64,000 bases of DNA from Mycobacterium sp. GA-1841 (GTDB lineage Bacteria > Actinomycetota > Actinomycetes > Mycobacteriales > Mycobacteriaceae): the NCBI RefSeq assembly GCF_001954135.1, contig NZ_MBEQ01000067.1:1-64000 (forward strand), written 5' to 3'. The position numbers and the translations under genes are program-made. This document shows positions 1-8,998 of the stretch, piece after piece. The notes beneath the pieces are model-generated. The model saw only the letters and a program-made list of their open reading frames with translations. It searched no databases and was not told the DNA's origin. How positions within the stretch are numbered: position 1 is the stretch's first letter; every line of letters begins with the position of its first letter.

Positions 1-84
1 GGTGGCGCGTGGGCACACGGCGTCGGGATCAAACCCGGCGCGGCGCAGCTCATAGGCCAACCAGACATCCAGCGCGATCGCCAA
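1..84 (-). pseudogene. N-terminal or internal fragment of an unrecognised protein, cut by window start
   Basis: The minus strand is open from about position 84 down to the window edge and reads like real protein (…LDVWLAYELRRAGFDP…, with the third-base GC preference of a mycobacterial gene). A TTG at 82-84 could be a start, but there is no Shine-Dalgarno sequence or promoter, because the next gene on the plus strand is already coding there. I do not recognise the family. It may be the 5' end of a gene whose start was replaced by a rearrangement. The reading frame is clear only on composition, so confidence is low. Confidence 0.35.
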
Positions 85-97
85 TCTGCTGGAGGCC

Positions 98-766
98 TTG
101 CCACAAAAGGAACGCCACCTGATCGAGCAGCGGCTGCAACGGTCGATGAAAGGTGTTGCCGGGTCGAGCGCCAGCGTGCTGGGCAAGCACTACATGAAAC
201 AGGTCGACGTGGTGATGTCCGACTGGGATACCGGCCCGGAATTGTTGATCAGCACCAAACGGATGGATTCCAGCTTCGGCAAAAATGCGGCCAACCGCGT
301 CGAGGAAAGCTACGGTGACGCCAAGAATCTCCGACTGCGCCATCCACTTTCGGCGCTCGGATTCGTCTACGGCCTCCGCTCGACGATCCTGACCACCGAA
401 CCGGACAAGGCCGAGTGGCTGATCGACCTGCTGGGCAAACTCGGCACCGAGGACGACGCGTATCACGCGGTCGCGTTGGTGATGATCGACTATGACTCCG
501 AGGTCGCCGAGTCCGCCGACGAGGAGGTCGACAGCCTCGAGAAGGCCGAGCCAGACGCGCTGTTCGAGATCGTCGACGTGGCCACAGCTGCCGTCGACGA
601 AGCCCTGGCGACCCTGCCGGACATCGCCATCCGGCACGACACGGTGCCGCCCGAGCTCCAGCCTTCGCGCTTTCTGGCGACCATGGTCAACCGCGTCATC
701 GACACCACACCGGTGACCAGGCACCGTGAGGCACGTCGGCGTCGCAACACCCCGGCAGAGGCCTGA
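98..766 (+). CDS. Hypothetical protein, possibly nuclease-like, probably 5'-truncated
   Basis: The plausible protein reading begins around position 77 (AIANLLEALPQKERHLIEQR…), but the frame has a stop at 53-55 and only a TTG at 98 as a start, with no spaced ribosome site. The domain therefore appears to begin mid-protein. Residues 37-55 of the 222-aa reading (VDVVMSD…ELLISTKR) vaguely resemble a PD-(D/E)xK nuclease core in which the acidic residue is replaced; this is inference from pattern only. An acidic stretch follows near residues 135-160 and an Arg-rich tail ends the protein. It converges on the ABC ATPase gene with 7 bases between the stops. It could be a remnant of a restriction gene. 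I cannot name the family. Confidence 0.5.
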   Translation: MPQKERHLIEQRLQRSMKGVAGSSASVLGKHYMKQVDVVMSDWDTGPELLISTKRMDSSFGKNAANRVEESYGDAKNLRLRHPLSALGFVYGLRSTILTTEPDKAEWLIDLLGKLGTEDDAYHAVALVMIDYDSEVAESADEEVDSLEKAEPDALFEIVDVATAAVDEALATLPDIAIRHDTVPPELQPSRFLATMVNRVIDTTPVTRHREARRRRNTPAEA

Positions 767-773
767 ACAGCGA

Positions 774-1571
774 CTACAAGACCCGAGAGCTGGCCTTGGC
801 CCGCGCACTCCATCGGCCGTCCTGATATCCCACCACCACGGGGTGATCGAAGGCCTCACTGACGTGCTCGGTGTTGACGACGTCGTGGGCGGCGCCGCTG
901 GCGACGGTGCGGCCGTGGGCGATCAACAACGCGTGCGTGGTGCTGGTGGGCAGTTCCTCGAGGTGGTGGGTCACCAGGATGGAAGCCATGTCGGGGTGCG
1001 AGTCGTCCAATGTGTCAAGCGTTTCCAACAACTGCTCGCGGGCCGCGACGTCCAGACCGGTAGTGGGTTCGTCGAGCAGAAGCAGCTGTGGATCGGCGAT
1101 CAATGCCCGCGCGATCAAGGTGCGGCCGCGTTCGCCCTGCGACAGCGTAGGCCAGATTGCGTCGGCCCGGGCAGACAGCCCCACGGTGTCGATCAGTTCG
1201 TCGGCGCGGCGCACCTGCTCGGCGGTGGGCGTCCAGTGCGCGGCGATGTCGATGGTGGCGGTGATGCCGGTGAGCACCACCTCGCGCACGGTGAGCGGGT
1301 ACTGCAGCCGATGCCGGGGGTTCACGTGGCCGATGGAGCGGCGCAGCACGGCCAGGTCGGTGCGGCCCATCTGACCGCCCAGCACGTGCACGGTGCCTGA
1401 GGTCGGAAACGTCACGGCGGCACAGAAACCCAGCAGTGTGCTCTTGCCGGCGCCATTGGGCCCCAGCAGTGCCCAGTGCTCACCGGACTGCACTGTCAGC
1501 GAGATGCCGTCGATGATCTGCTTGCCGTCGCGGCGGAACGTCACCTCGGCGATATCGAGGACCGGGGTCAT
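774..1571 (-). CDS. Stand-alone ABC transporter ATP-binding protein
   Basis: 265-residue cytoplasmic ATPase. Walker A GPNGAGKST lies near residue 36, the signature is LSQGERGR, Walker B is LLLLDEPTTGLD, and the H-loop is TH in LVTHHLEEL. Length and motif order are those of a single ABC ATPase of the ModF-like type. No permease gene is beside it, so its partner or whether it transports at all is unknown. Its ATG overlaps the stop of the upstream GntR gene (ATGA, 1568-1571), so the two are co-transcribed and translationally coupled. The link to a FadR-type regulator suggests a metabolite-responsive unit; the substrate cannot be inferred. Confidence 0.85.
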   Translation of the reverse strand: MTPVLDIAEVTFRRDGKQIIDGISLTVQSGEHWALLGPNGAGKSTLLGFCAAVTFPTSGTVHVLGGQMGRTDLAVLRRSIGHVNPRHRLQYPLTVREVVLTGITATIDIAAHWTPTAEQVRRADELIDTVGLSARADAIWPTLSQGERGRTLIARALIADPQLLLLDEPTTGLDVAAREQLLETLDTLDDSHPDMASILVTHHLEELPTSTTHALLIAHGRTVASGAAHDVVNTEHVSEAFDHPVVVGYQDGRWSARAKASSRVL

Positions 1572-2239
1572 GCGAAAGACTCCTTCAATGAGCTCAAATG
1601 GGTTCTGCTGGCTGCCGCAGCGGCCTCGGGATCTCGGGCGACGATCGCGTCGGCCAACTGTTGATGCAGGGCGTGGTCGCACGGTTCGGAGGCGATCGGC
1701 CGGATCTTGAGCATGTCGATCATGGCCAGCCGCAGGCGTGGCAGGAACGCGTCGAACAACTGGATCAACACTTCGTTGTGGGCCGCGGCGATCACCGTAC
1801 GGTGAAACGCCATGTCCGCGTCGACGTGGTCGGGTATCGACTGACCGGTCACCCCGCGGGCGGCCAAGGTGCGACGGATCGCGCGCAGATCGGCGGGAGT
1901 ACGTCGATTTGCGGCCAGCGCGGCGGCCTCGGCTTCGATGGCGATACGGGCCTCGATCACCGAGACGATGGTGGCCCGGCGCAGCACGGTGTCCCAGTCT
2001 TCGGTGGCGTCCAGCGCCGTGACGAATACGCCGGCACCCTGCCGGCTCTCCAGCACGCCCTTGCCGGACAGTTCGCGGATGGCTTCGCGCAGGGTGGAAC
2101 GGCCTACACCGAGCTGCGCGGCCAGGGTCGTCTCCCCGGGAAGACGATGGCCGAGCGGCCATTCGCCCTGGCGGATGCGTGCCAGCAGAAGCTGGGCGGT
2201 CTGGGCCGCCAGCGGGTGACGCCGAACTTGGGAGGTCAT
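1568..2239 (-). CDS. GntR-family (FadR/FCD subfamily) transcriptional regulator
   Basis: 223 residues. The N-terminal winged helix (about 10-75) contains the GntR pattern PLGHRLPGETTLAAQLGVGRSTLREAIREL. The C-terminal helical FCD domain has the metal-ligand pattern DADMAFHRTVIAAAHNE and a later His (DHALHQQL), as in FadR-type ligand sensors. ATG at 2239 is chosen; a GTG one codon upstream is equally possible. It is transcribed divergently from the leuA leader with only about 46 bases between the starts, so it probably controls its own operon and may act on the leuA promoter. The ligand is unknown; a link to branched-chain acid metabolism is a guess from position. Confidence 0.88.
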   Translation of the reverse strand: MTSQVRRHPLAAQTAQLLLARIRQGEWPLGHRLPGETTLAAQLGVGRSTLREAIRELSGKGVLESRQGAGVFVTALDATEDWDTVLRRATIVSVIEARIAIEAEAAALAANRRTPADLRAIRRTLAARGVTGQSIPDHVDADMAFHRTVIAAAHNEVLIQLFDAFLPRLRLAMIDMLKIRPIASEPCDHALHQQLADAIVARDPEAAAAASRTHLSSLKESFA

Positions 2240-2240
2240 C

Positions 2241-2280
2241 ACAACCTGTCTACTTGTCTGAGGAGTTGTGTACAGTCTAG
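2241..2280. promoter_or_regulatory. Divergent control region between gntR and leuA, with leuA -10 box
   Basis: The sequence TACAGT at 2271-2276 fits a mycobacterial -10 box and lies 9 bases before the ATG of the leader peptide, so the mRNA probably starts at or just before that ATG (leaderless start). Upstream are repeated TTGTCT (2254-2259) and TTGTGTACA (2266-2274) motifs; the latter contains GT and AC half-sites of the kind bound by FadR-type GntR proteins and overlaps the -10 box. No good -35 box is seen. Binding by the neighbouring regulator is inferred. Confidence 0.45.
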
Positions 2281-2285
2281 CCATC

Positions 2286-2327
2286 ATGACGCGCGTGCTC
2301 CTGCTTAGCCGCCGCGGCGGGGCCTGA
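2286..2327 (+). CDS. leuL: Leu-rich leader peptide of leuA (transcription attenuation or translational control)
   Basis: A 13-codon open frame, [13 protein letters not shown], ends with TGA at 2325. It has three consecutive leucine codons (CTC CTG CTT) preceded by Val, and lies 68 bases before the leuA ATG. Leu-rich leader peptides before leuA are known in actinobacteria, where stalling on leucine codons senses charged tRNA-Leu. The -10 box just upstream predicts a leaderless mRNA starting at this ATG. A perfect inverted repeat begins directly after the stop codon, as expected for such a control device. Confidence 0.72.
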   Translation: MTRVLLLSRRGGA

Positions 2328-2328
2328 A

Positions 2329-2369
2329 TCGACCGGCCTCCTGCCGTGGGGCTGTGTCGCGCCGGTCGA
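2329..2369 (+). promoter_or_regulatory. Hairpin after the leuA leader peptide (candidate attenuator or ribosome-site sequestering stem)
   Basis: A perfect 9-base inverted repeat TCGACCGGC (2329-2337) and GCCGGTCGA (2361-2369) encloses a 23-base loop and starts one base after the leader stop codon. No T-run follows, so it is not a typical intrinsic terminator. It lies about 17-26 bases before the probable leuA ribosome site (GAAGG, 2384-2388), so it may act through Rho access or translation, or compete with an upstream structure around the GCCGCGGC leader codons. Confidence 0.55.
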
Positions 2370-2395
2370 ACTCCAATCCGACCGAAGGCACCCTC

Positions 2396-4144
2396 ATGAC
2401 CACTTCTGCATTTCCCACCATCAACACCCCGGCCGGGGAAATCCCGGCCACCGCACCGGCCTGGAACCGCCAGCGCCGCTCCCAAATGCCATCCCATCGC
2501 TACGCCAGCGTCTACGACCGGGTCGAAGTTCCACTGGTTCAACGAGATTGGCCCGCGGCGCGGATCAATGCCGCACCGCTGTGGGTGCCGGTCGATCTGC
2601 GTGACGGCAACCAGGCGCTGGCCGAGCCGATGGATCCCGCCCGCAAGCGCCGCTTTTTCGAGCTGCTGGTGGCCATGGGCTACAAGGAGATCGAGGTCGG
2701 GTATCCGTCCGCCTCGCAGACCGATTTCGACTTCGTCCGACTGCTGGCCGAGTCCGACATCGCCCCGCCGGACGTCACCATCGTCGTATTCGTCCCGGCG
2801 CGCCGCGACCTGATCGAACGAACCGTGGACTCGGTGCGCGGCATCAGCAACGACGTCGTCATCCACATGTACACCGCCACCGCTCCGACCTGGCGCGATG
2901 TCGTGCTGGGCAAGACCAGAGGCGAGCTGAGCCAGCTCATCTACGCCGGTGCACGTGACGTCCTCGAGTTCACCGACGGTATGCCGAACGTGCGGTTCGA
3001 GTTCTCCCCGGAGGTGTTCAACCTCACCGAGCCCGACTACGTGCTGGAGTTGTGCGACGCGGTCACCGAGCTGTGGCACGCCACCCCGGGACGCCCGGTC
3101 ATCCTGAACCTGCCGGCCACCGTCGAGATCGCCACCCCGAACGTCTATGCCGACCAGATCGAGTACATGCATCGCAACCTGTCCCGCCGCGACAGCGTCA
3201 TTCTCTCGGTCCATCCGCACAACGACCGGGGAACCGGCATCGCCTGCGCCGAGCTCGCGGTGCTGGCCGGTGCGCAGCGGGTGGAAGGCTGCGTCTTCGG
3301 CAACGGCGAACGCACCGGCAACGTCGACATCGCCACCCTGGCGTTGAATCTGCATGCCCAGGGCGTGGATCCGATGATCGATTTCTCCGACATCGACGAG
3401 ATCGCGCGCACGGTCAGCCACTGCACCCGCATGCCGATCCACGAACGCCATCCCTATGTCGGGGACATGGTGCACACCGCGTTCTCCGGAACCCACCAGG
3501 ATGCGATCAAGAAGGGTTTCGCCGAACATCGCCGGCGGGCCGCGGACACCGGACAGCCGGAGAACGAAATCGATTGGCGGGTACCGTATCTGCCGATCGA
3601 TCCGGCCGACATCGGCCGCACCTATGACGCGGTGATCCGGGTCAACTCCCAGTCGGGCAAGGGTGGCATCGCCTACCTGCTGGCCGCGGAGTACGGGCTG
3701 GAGCTGCCTCGTCGGCTGCAGATCGACTTCGCCCGTCACGTCCAGGCGTACACCGACGACAGCGGCGCGGAGGTGACTGCCGCCGAACTGTTCGACCTGT
3801 TCGAGGCGACCTATCTGGATGCGGCCGGGCCGGTGCAACTCAAGGACTGGCACACCGGCGGCGACGGCGCCGCCGCGGTCACCGACCTGACGTTGGTGTT
3901 CGACGGCAGCACGGTCACCAGCAGCCATCGCGGCATCGGCCCGGTGGATGCACTGCGGGCCGCGCTCGCCGAGATTGGCCATCCGGTCGAGGTGTTGAGC
4001 CTGACCCAACAGTCGATCGGCAGCACCGCCGTCAGCTACCTGGAATACCGGTCGCCCAGTCGCACCGGATGGGCGTGCGGGCGCAGCGATTCGGTGCTCG
4101 CAGCGTCGATGGCGGCGGTGCTGAGGGCAGTCAATGCGCCTTGA
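2396..4144 (+). CDS. leuA: 2-isopropylmalate synthase (paralogue-like)
   Basis: 582 residues. It condenses 2-ketoisovalerate with acetyl-CoA, the first step of leucine synthesis. The TIM-barrel has LRDGNQAL near residue 69, the metal-site HPHNDRGTG and GNGERTGN motifs, and VNSQSGKGG in the linker. A LeuA dimer-type regulatory domain follows (about 440-570) but is poorly conserved. ATG 2396 is preceded by GAAGG; an in-frame upstream extension lacks a ribosome site. From memory it differs widely from the standard mycobacterial LeuA and lacks its VNTR insert, and canonical leuA normally sits beside ask-asd, so this is probably a second copy. The Leu-rich leader supports a leucine-regulated role. 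Its end overlaps the convergent bcp gene by 14 bases. Confidence 0.88.
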   Translation: MTTSAFPTINTPAGEIPATAPAWNRQRRSQMPSHRYASVYDRVEVPLVQRDWPAARINAAPLWVPVDLRDGNQALAEPMDPARKRRFFELLVAMGYKEIEVGYPSASQTDFDFVRLLAESDIAPPDVTIVVFVPARRDLIERTVDSVRGISNDVVIHMYTATAPTWRDVVLGKTRGELSQLIYAGARDVLEFTDGMPNVRFEFSPEVFNLTEPDYVLELCDAVTELWHATPGRPVILNLPATVEIATPNVYADQIEYMHRNLSRRDSVILSVHPHNDRGTGIACAELAVLAGAQRVEGCVFGNGERTGNVDIATLALNLHAQGVDPMIDFSDIDEIARTVSHCTRMPIHERHPYVGDMVHTAFSGTHQDAIKKGFAEHRRRAADTGQPENEIDWRVPYLPIDPADIGRTYDAVIRVNSQSGKGGIAYLLAAEYGLELPRRLQIDFARHVQAYTDDSGAEVTAAELFDLFEATYLDAAGPVQLKDWHTGGDGAAAVTDLTLVFDGSTVTSSHRGIGPVDALRAALAEIGHPVEVLSLTQQSIGSTAVSYLEYRSPSRTGWACGRSDSVLAASMAAVLRAVNAP

Positions 4145-4595
4145 GCACTTCCAGTGCCTTGTCGGCGTGGGTGTCCATGCTGATCTCGCTGGAGATCACC
4201 GCCAGGACCGTGCGGTCGGTGTCGATGACGAACGTGGTCCGCTTGACCGGCATGAGCTTGCCGAGCAGACCACGCTTCACACCGAACTGGGCGGCCACCT
4301 TGCCGTCGGCATCGGAGAGCAACGGATAGTCGAAATTCTGGATGTCGGCGAATTTCGCCTGCTTGGTGACCGGGTCGGTGCTGATACCGACCCGGTTCGC
4401 CCCGGCGGCGGCGAACTCGGCGGCCAGATCTCGGAAGTGACAGGCCTCCTTTGTGCATCCGGGTGTCATCGCGGCCGGATAGAAGAACAGCACGACCGGC
4501 CCGTCGGCGAGCAGGCTGGTCAGGCTGCGGATCGTGCCGGTCTGGTCGGGAAGTTCGAAGTCGGGAACCGTGTCACCGGTCCTGATCTGTGTCAT
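4131..4595 (-). CDS. bcp: Thiol peroxidase, bacterioferritin comigratory protein type (AhpC/TSA family)
   Basis: 154 residues, the usual length for a BCP/PrxQ peroxiredoxin that reduces peroxides in the cytoplasm with thioredoxin-type donors. The active-site motif TPGCTKEAC places the peroxidatic Cys at 47 and the resolving Cys at 52, giving an atypical 2-Cys arrangement within one helix. The thioredoxin-like fold is supported by DFELPDQTG at the start and [14 protein letters not shown] before the catalytic site. In M. tuberculosis the corresponding gene (bcpB, Rv1608c) also precedes trpE on the opposite strand. It diverges from trpE with 62 bases between the starts. Confidence 0.92.
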   Translation of the reverse strand: MTQIRTGDTVPDFELPDQTGTIRSLTSLLADGPVVLFFYPAAMTPGCTKEACHFRDLAAEFAAAGANRVGISTDPVTKQAKFADIQNFDYPLLSDADGKVAAQFGVKRGLLGKLMPVKRTTFVIDTDRTVLAVISSEISMDTHADKALEVLKAH

Positions 4596-4657
4596 GGTCG
4601 CTCACGCTACGCCGTCTGCATGCCAGTCCTGCTCGGTCCATCTGGGAGGATTGGTCT

Positions 4658-6187
4658 GTGCAAACCACCCCCGACAGCCTCACCCGCACCACATCGCGCG
4701 AGGATTTCCGGGCGCTGGCCGCTGAGCATCGTGTGGTCCCGGTGACCCGCAAGGTGCTGGCCGACAGTGAGACGCCGCTGTCGGCCTATCGCAAGCTTGC
4801 TGCCAACCGCCCGGGCACATTCCTGCTCGAATCGGCCGAGAATGGCCGCTCGTGGTCACGGTGGTCGTTCATCGGCGCCGGCGCACCTTCCGCTTTGACT
4901 GTCCGCGACGACGAAGCGGTATGGCTGGGCACCGCCCCCAAGGATGCGCCCAGCGGCGGTGATCCGTTAGCTGCCTTGCGGGCCACCCTCGACCTCCTGC
5001 AGACCGAGGCAGTGCCGGATCTGCCACCGCTGTCCTCGGGTTTGGTCGGGTACTTCGCCTACGACATGGTGCGTCGGTTGGAACGGCTGCCCGAGTTGGC
5101 GGTTGACGATCTGGGCCTGCCGGACATGGTGCTGCTGCTGGCCACCGACATCGCCGCCGTGGACCACCATGAGGGCACGATCACCCTGATCGCGAACGCG
5201 GTGAACTGGAATGGCACAGACGAACGCGTCGACGAGGCCTACGAGGACGCGGTGCGACGCCTCGATGTGATGACCGCGGCCCTCGGCCAACCCCTGTCCT
5301 CGGCGGTGGCGACCTTCAGCCGGCCCCAGCCCGAGCACCGATCCCAGCGCACGGTGGAGGAGTACACCGCGATCGTCGAGAAGCTCGTCGGCGACATCGA
5401 AGCCGGCGAAGCCTTCCAGGTGGTGCCGTCACAGCGGTTCGAGATGGATACCGCCGCTGACCCGCTGGACGTGTACCGCATGCTGCGGGTGACCAACCCC
5501 AGCCCGTACATGTACCTGCTCAACGTGCCCGATGTCGATGGCGGCCTTGATTTTTCGGTGGTCGGCTCGAGCCCGGAGGCGTTGGTCACGGTGAAAGATG
5601 GTCGGGCCACCACCCACCCGATTGCCGGGACCCGGTGGCGCGGTGCCACTGAAGAAGAAGATGTGCTGCTGGAGAAGGAGCTGCTGGCCGACGACAAGGA
5701 GCGCGCCGAGCATCTGATGTTGGTCGACCTGGGACGCAATGACCTGGGCCGGGTGTGCCGCCCGGGGACCGTCCGCGTCGAGGACTACAGCCACATCGAG
5801 CGCTACAGCCACGTGATGCACCTGGTCTCGACGGTGACCGGTGAGCTCGCCGCCGACAAGACGGCCGTGGACGCGGTGACGGCCTGCTTCCCGGCGGGCA
5901 CCCTGTCAGGAGCGCCCAAGGTCCGGGCGATGGAGTTGATCGAAGAGGTCGAGAAGACCCGACGGGGCCTGTACGGCGGGGTGCTCGGCTATCTGGATTT
6001 CGCCGGCAATGCCGACTTCGCCATCGCCATCCGCACCGCACTGATGCGCAATGGCACGGCCTACGTACAGGCCGGCGGGGGAGTTGTGGCCGATTCCAAC
6101 GGACCGTACGAATACAACGAGTCGGCGAACAAGGCCAAAGCCGTGCTCAACGCCATCGCCGCCGCCGATACATTGGCCGAACCGTGA
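4658..6187 (+). CDS. trpE: Anthranilate synthase component I
   Basis: 509 residues; converts chorismate to anthranilate using ammonia from the TrpG subunit, which is not encoded here. The N-terminal domain contains the feedback-site element LLESAE near residue 50. The chorismate-binding domain has PSPYMYLL, the [18 protein letters not shown] block, [14 protein letters not shown] and the [18 protein letters not shown] motif. GTG at 4658 is chosen because GGGAGGA (4645-4650) lies 7 bases before it; an upstream TTG has no such site. It is the first gene of the trp operon and ends in a 4-base overlap with the next gene. The 62-base upstream gap shows no Trp-rich leader. Confidence 0.96.
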   Translation: MQTTPDSLTRTTSREDFRALAAEHRVVPVTRKVLADSETPLSAYRKLAANRPGTFLLESAENGRSWSRWSFIGAGAPSALTVRDDEAVWLGTAPKDAPSGGDPLAALRATLDLLQTEAVPDLPPLSSGLVGYFAYDMVRRLERLPELAVDDLGLPDMVLLLATDIAAVDHHEGTITLIANAVNWNGTDERVDEAYEDAVRRLDVMTAALGQPLSSAVATFSRPQPEHRSQRTVEEYTAIVEKLVGDIEAGEAFQVVPSQRFEMDTAADPLDVYRMLRVTNPSPYMYLLNVPDVDGGLDFSVVGSSPEALVTVKDGRATTHPIAGTRWRGATEEEDVLLEKELLADDKERAEHLMLVDLGRNDLGRVCRPGTVRVEDYSHIERYSHVMHLVSTVTGELAADKTAVDAVTACFPAGTLSGAPKVRAMELIEEVEKTRRGLYGGVLGYLDFAGNADFAIAIRTALMRNGTAYVQAGGGVVADSNGPYEYNESANKAKAVLNAIAAADTLAEP

Positions 6188-6783
6188 CAAGGGTGGCGCA
6201 GGCGCTGTTTGTCGTCGGGGCCGTGCTGTTGTGGGTGGCATCACGGATGACCTGGGTCGAGGTGGCCTCGGCCGACGGGCTGGGCCAGCCGAAGTCCACC
6301 ACGCTGACCGGCGCGACCTGGTCGACGGCACTGATCCCGTTGGCATTGCTGGTGCTGGCCGCGGCGGTCGCGGTGCTGGCCGTGCGCGGCTGGCCGTTGC
6401 GGTTGCTGGCGCTGCTGATCGCCGCGGCCAGCGCGGGCATGGGTTACCTGGCAATCAGCTTGTGGGCGATCAAGGATGTCGGGGTTCGGGCCGCTGACCT
6501 GGCGTTAGTGCCGGTATGGCAGCTGACTGGAACCAGTCGGTCCTACGGCGGCGCGATGCTGACCCTGGTGGCCGCGGTGTGTGCGCTGGCGGGTGCGGTG
6601 CTGCTGATGCGCTCGGCCAACAGCGCCAAGCGTGGGATTGCGGGGCGATACGCGGCACCGGCCGCACGGCGCGATGCGGTCAAGCGAGATGACAGTGGTG
6701 AGCCGATGTCGGAGCGAATGCTGTGGGACGCGCTCGACGAAGGGCAGGATCCGACCGGTGACGGCACTGATCAGAGACAATAA
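6184..6783 (+). CDS. Trp operon-associated membrane protein (TIGR02234 type)
   Basis: 199 residues with four predicted membrane segments (about 5-20, 44-66, 70-95 and 120-140) and a charged cytoplasmic tail ending in [18 protein letters not shown]. Proteins of this family sit between trpE and trpC in mycobacteria (Rv1610 in M. tuberculosis) and other actinobacteria. Their biochemical role is not known to me; co-location suggests a link to tryptophan metabolism or transport. The GTG start overlaps the trpE stop (GTGA at 6184-6187), indicating translational coupling. Confidence 0.88.
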   Translation: MTRVAQALFVVGAVLLWVASRMTWVEVASADGLGQPKSTTLTGATWSTALIPLALLVLAAAVAVLAVRGWPLRLLALLIAAASAGMGYLAISLWAIKDVGVRAADLALVPVWQLTGTSRSYGGAMLTLVAAVCALAGAVLLMRSANSAKRGIAGRYAAPAARRDAVKRDDSGEPMSERMLWDALDEGQDPTGDGTDQRQ

Positions 6784-6876
6784 GGGCCGGTGAAAGGTGA
6801 GGGAGGGCCGACGGCTACCCTTCGAGGGAGGGCAACCGGGACCGGCCCGGAGGCACCAGAAAGGAACCGACGGGCG

Positions 6877-7695
6877 ATGAGTTCGGCCACTGTGCTCGAC
6901 TCCATCATCGAGGGAGTCCGCGCCGACGTAGCCGCCCGCGAGGCCGTGATCAGCCTGGCTGACATCAAGGCGCGGGCCCAGGACGCACCCCCTCCGCTCA
7001 ATGTGATGGCGGCGTTGCGTGAACCGGGAATTGCCGTGATCGCAGAGGTGAAGCGGGCCAGCCCGTCTCGGGGGGAGTTGGCCAACATCGCCGATCCGGC
7101 CGAGTTGGCGCAGGCGTACGAGGCCGGCGGCGCGCGAGTCGTCAGCGTGCTCACCGAGCAGCGCCGCTTCAACGGCTCGCTGGCCGACCTGGACGCGGTA
7201 CGGGCCGCAGTGTCGATTCCGGTGCTGCGCAAGGACTTTATCGTCAAGCCGTACCAGATCCACGAGGCCCGGGCGCACGGCGCCGACATGTTGTTGCTGA
7301 TCGGCGCGGCGCTGGAGCAGTCGGTGTTGGAATCGCTGCTGGAGCGCACGGAATCCCTCGGGATGACGGCTCTGGTGGAGGTGCACACCGAAGAGGAGGC
7401 CGACCGCGCGCTGAGCGCCGGGGCCACCGTGATCGGTGTCAATGCCCGCGACCTCAAAACGCTGGAGGTCGACCGCGACTGCTTCGCCCGGATCGCTCCC
7501 GGCTTGCCCAGTAACGTCATCCGCGTCGCGGAGTCCGGCGTCCGGGGAACCGCTGACCTGCTGGCCTACGCCGGCGCGGGTGCCGATGCCGTACTGGTCG
7601 GTGAGGGTGTGGTGACCAGCGGGGATCCCCGCAGTGCGGTTGCCGATCTGGTTACTGCCGGTACGCACCCGTCCTGCCCGAAACCGGCTCGCTGA
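6877..7695 (+). CDS. trpC: Indole-3-glycerol phosphate synthase
   Basis: 272 residues, a single TIM-barrel enzyme converting carboxyphenylaminodeoxyribulose phosphate to indole-glycerol phosphate. Seen motifs are [13 protein letters not shown] with the catalytic Lys, [39 protein letters not shown] and the phosphate-binding RVAESGV. ATG 6877 follows AAAGGAA at 6860-6866. There is no trpD or trpF nearby; in mycobacteria trpD lies elsewhere and the isomerase step is done by PriA (established knowledge). 93 bases separate it from the membrane-protein gene. Confidence 0.96.
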   Translation: MSSATVLDSIIEGVRADVAAREAVISLADIKARAQDAPPPLNVMAALREPGIAVIAEVKRASPSRGELANIADPAELAQAYEAGGARVVSVLTEQRRFNGSLADLDAVRAAVSIPVLRKDFIVKPYQIHEARAHGADMLLLIGAALEQSVLESLLERTESLGMTALVEVHTEEEADRALSAGATVIGVNARDLKTLEVDRDCFARIAPGLPSNVIRVAESGVRGTADLLAYAGAGADAVLVGEGVVTSGDPRSAVADLVTAGTHPSCPKPAR

Positions 7696-7732
7696 AACAG
7701 GCAATGAGCCGCTCGTACGAAAAGACATATTG

Positions 7733-8998
7733 ATGGCGGATCACGCGGGCCCCGAGTTGCCCCGCTCCAGCGCAGGCGTTGCCGAACCCACCGTTCACGA
7801 CCCCGACGCCCGCGGCCATTTCGGTTCCTATGGCGGCCGGTTGGTTCCCGAGGCGCTGATGGCCGTGATCGAAGAGGTCACCGCGGCCTACGAGAAGTCA
7901 CGGGGCGATCAGACGTTCCTCGATGAGCTCGATCGTTTGCAGCGGCACTACAGCGGCCGGCCGTCACCGCTGTACGAGGCGACCAGGCTGTCCGAGCAGG
8001 CCGGCGGCGCGCGCCTCTTCCTCAAACGAGAAGACTTGAACCACACCGGTTCTCACAAGATCAACAACGTCCTGGGGCAGGCGCTGCTGGCGCGGCAGAT
8101 GGGCAAGACCCGGGTCATCGCCGAGACGGGTGCCGGCCAGCACGGTGTGGCCACCGCGACCGCGTGTGCGTTGCTGGATCTCGAATGCATCATCTACATG
8201 GGTGCGGTGGACACCGCCCGCCAGGCCCTCAACGTCGCGCGGATGCGGCTGCTCGGTGCCACCGTGGTGTCGGTGGAGTCCGGTTCCAAGACCCTCAAGG
8301 ACGCGATCAACGAAGCGTTCCGCGATTGGGTCACCAACGCCGACAACACCTATTACTGCTTCGGGACGGCGGCAGGCCCGCATCCGTTCCCGCTCATGGT
8401 CCGCGATTTCCAGCGCATCATCGGCATGGAGGCGCGAGCTCAGATTCTCGATCAAGCGGGCCGGTTGCCCGATGCGGTGGCCGCGTGCGTGGGTGGCGGC
8501 TCAAACGCGATCGGCGCGTTCCACGCGTTCATCGACGATCCGACGGTCCGGCTCGTCGGTTTCGAGGCAGCCGGTGACGGCGTGGAGACCGGGCGGCACG
8601 CGGCAACCTTCACCGGCGGCTCGCCGGGCGCGTTCCAGGGGTCGTTCTCCTACCTGTTGCAGGACGAGGACGGTCAGACCATCGAATCGCACTCCATCTC
8701 CGCCGGCCTGGACTATCCGGGCGTCGGACCCGAGCATGCGTTCCTCAAGGACATCGGCCGTGCCGAGTACCGCCCGATCACCGATACCGAAGCGATGGAT
8801 GCGTTCTCACTGCTGTGCCGGTTGGAGGGCATCATTCCGGCGATCGAGTCGGCGCACGCGGTGGCCGGTGCCCTCAAGCTCGGTCCCGAACTGGGTCCCG
8901 GTTCGATCATCGTGGTGAACCTGTCGGGGCGCGGCGACAAAGACGTCGAAACTGCGGCCAAGTGGTTCGGATTGCTCGATGAGGGGAGCGCCGGATGA
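7733..8998 (+). CDS. trpB: Tryptophan synthase beta chain
   Basis: 421 residues; the PLP enzyme joins indole and serine to give tryptophan. The PLP lysine is in the motif [11 protein letters not shown] near residue 104, and the PLP-phosphate loop is GGGSNAIG. It also has [12 protein letters not shown] and the C-terminal [14 protein letters not shown] 7733 gives an N-terminus of usual length; upstream in-frame GTG/TTG codons would add about 33 residues without similarity to the family start. It is co-transcribed with trpC (37-base gap) and overlaps trpA (ATGA at 8995-8998), so the two chains of the complex are translated in step. Confidence 0.97.
   Translation: MADHAGPELPRSSAGVAEPTVHDPDARGHFGSYGGRLVPEALMAVIEEVTAAYEKSRGDQTFLDELDRLQRHYSGRPSPLYEATRLSEQAGGARLFLKREDLNHTGSHKINNVLGQALLARQMGKTRVIAETGAGQHGVATATACALLDLECIIYMGAVDTARQALNVARMRLLGATVVSVESGSKTLKDAINEAFRDWVTNADNTYYCFGTAAGPHPFPLMVRDFQRIIGMEARAQILDQAGRLPDAVAACVGGGSNAIGAFHAFIDDPTVRLVGFEAAGDGVETGRHAATFTGGSPGAFQGSFSYLLQDEDGQTIESHSISAGLDYPGVGPEHAFLKDIGRAEYRPITDTEAMDAFSLLCRLEGIIPAIESAHAVAGALKLGPELGPGSIIVVNLSGRGDKDVETAAKWFGLLDEGSAG

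Noticed and set aside
1568..4009. 813-codon minus-strand frame opposite leuA, continuous with the GntR gene
   Set aside because: Only the last 223 codons read as a GntR protein; the rest is antisense to LeuA and has no motif.
4596..4657. Trp-rich leader peptide before trpE
   Set aside because: Searched the 62-base gap; no frame with consecutive Trp codons is present.
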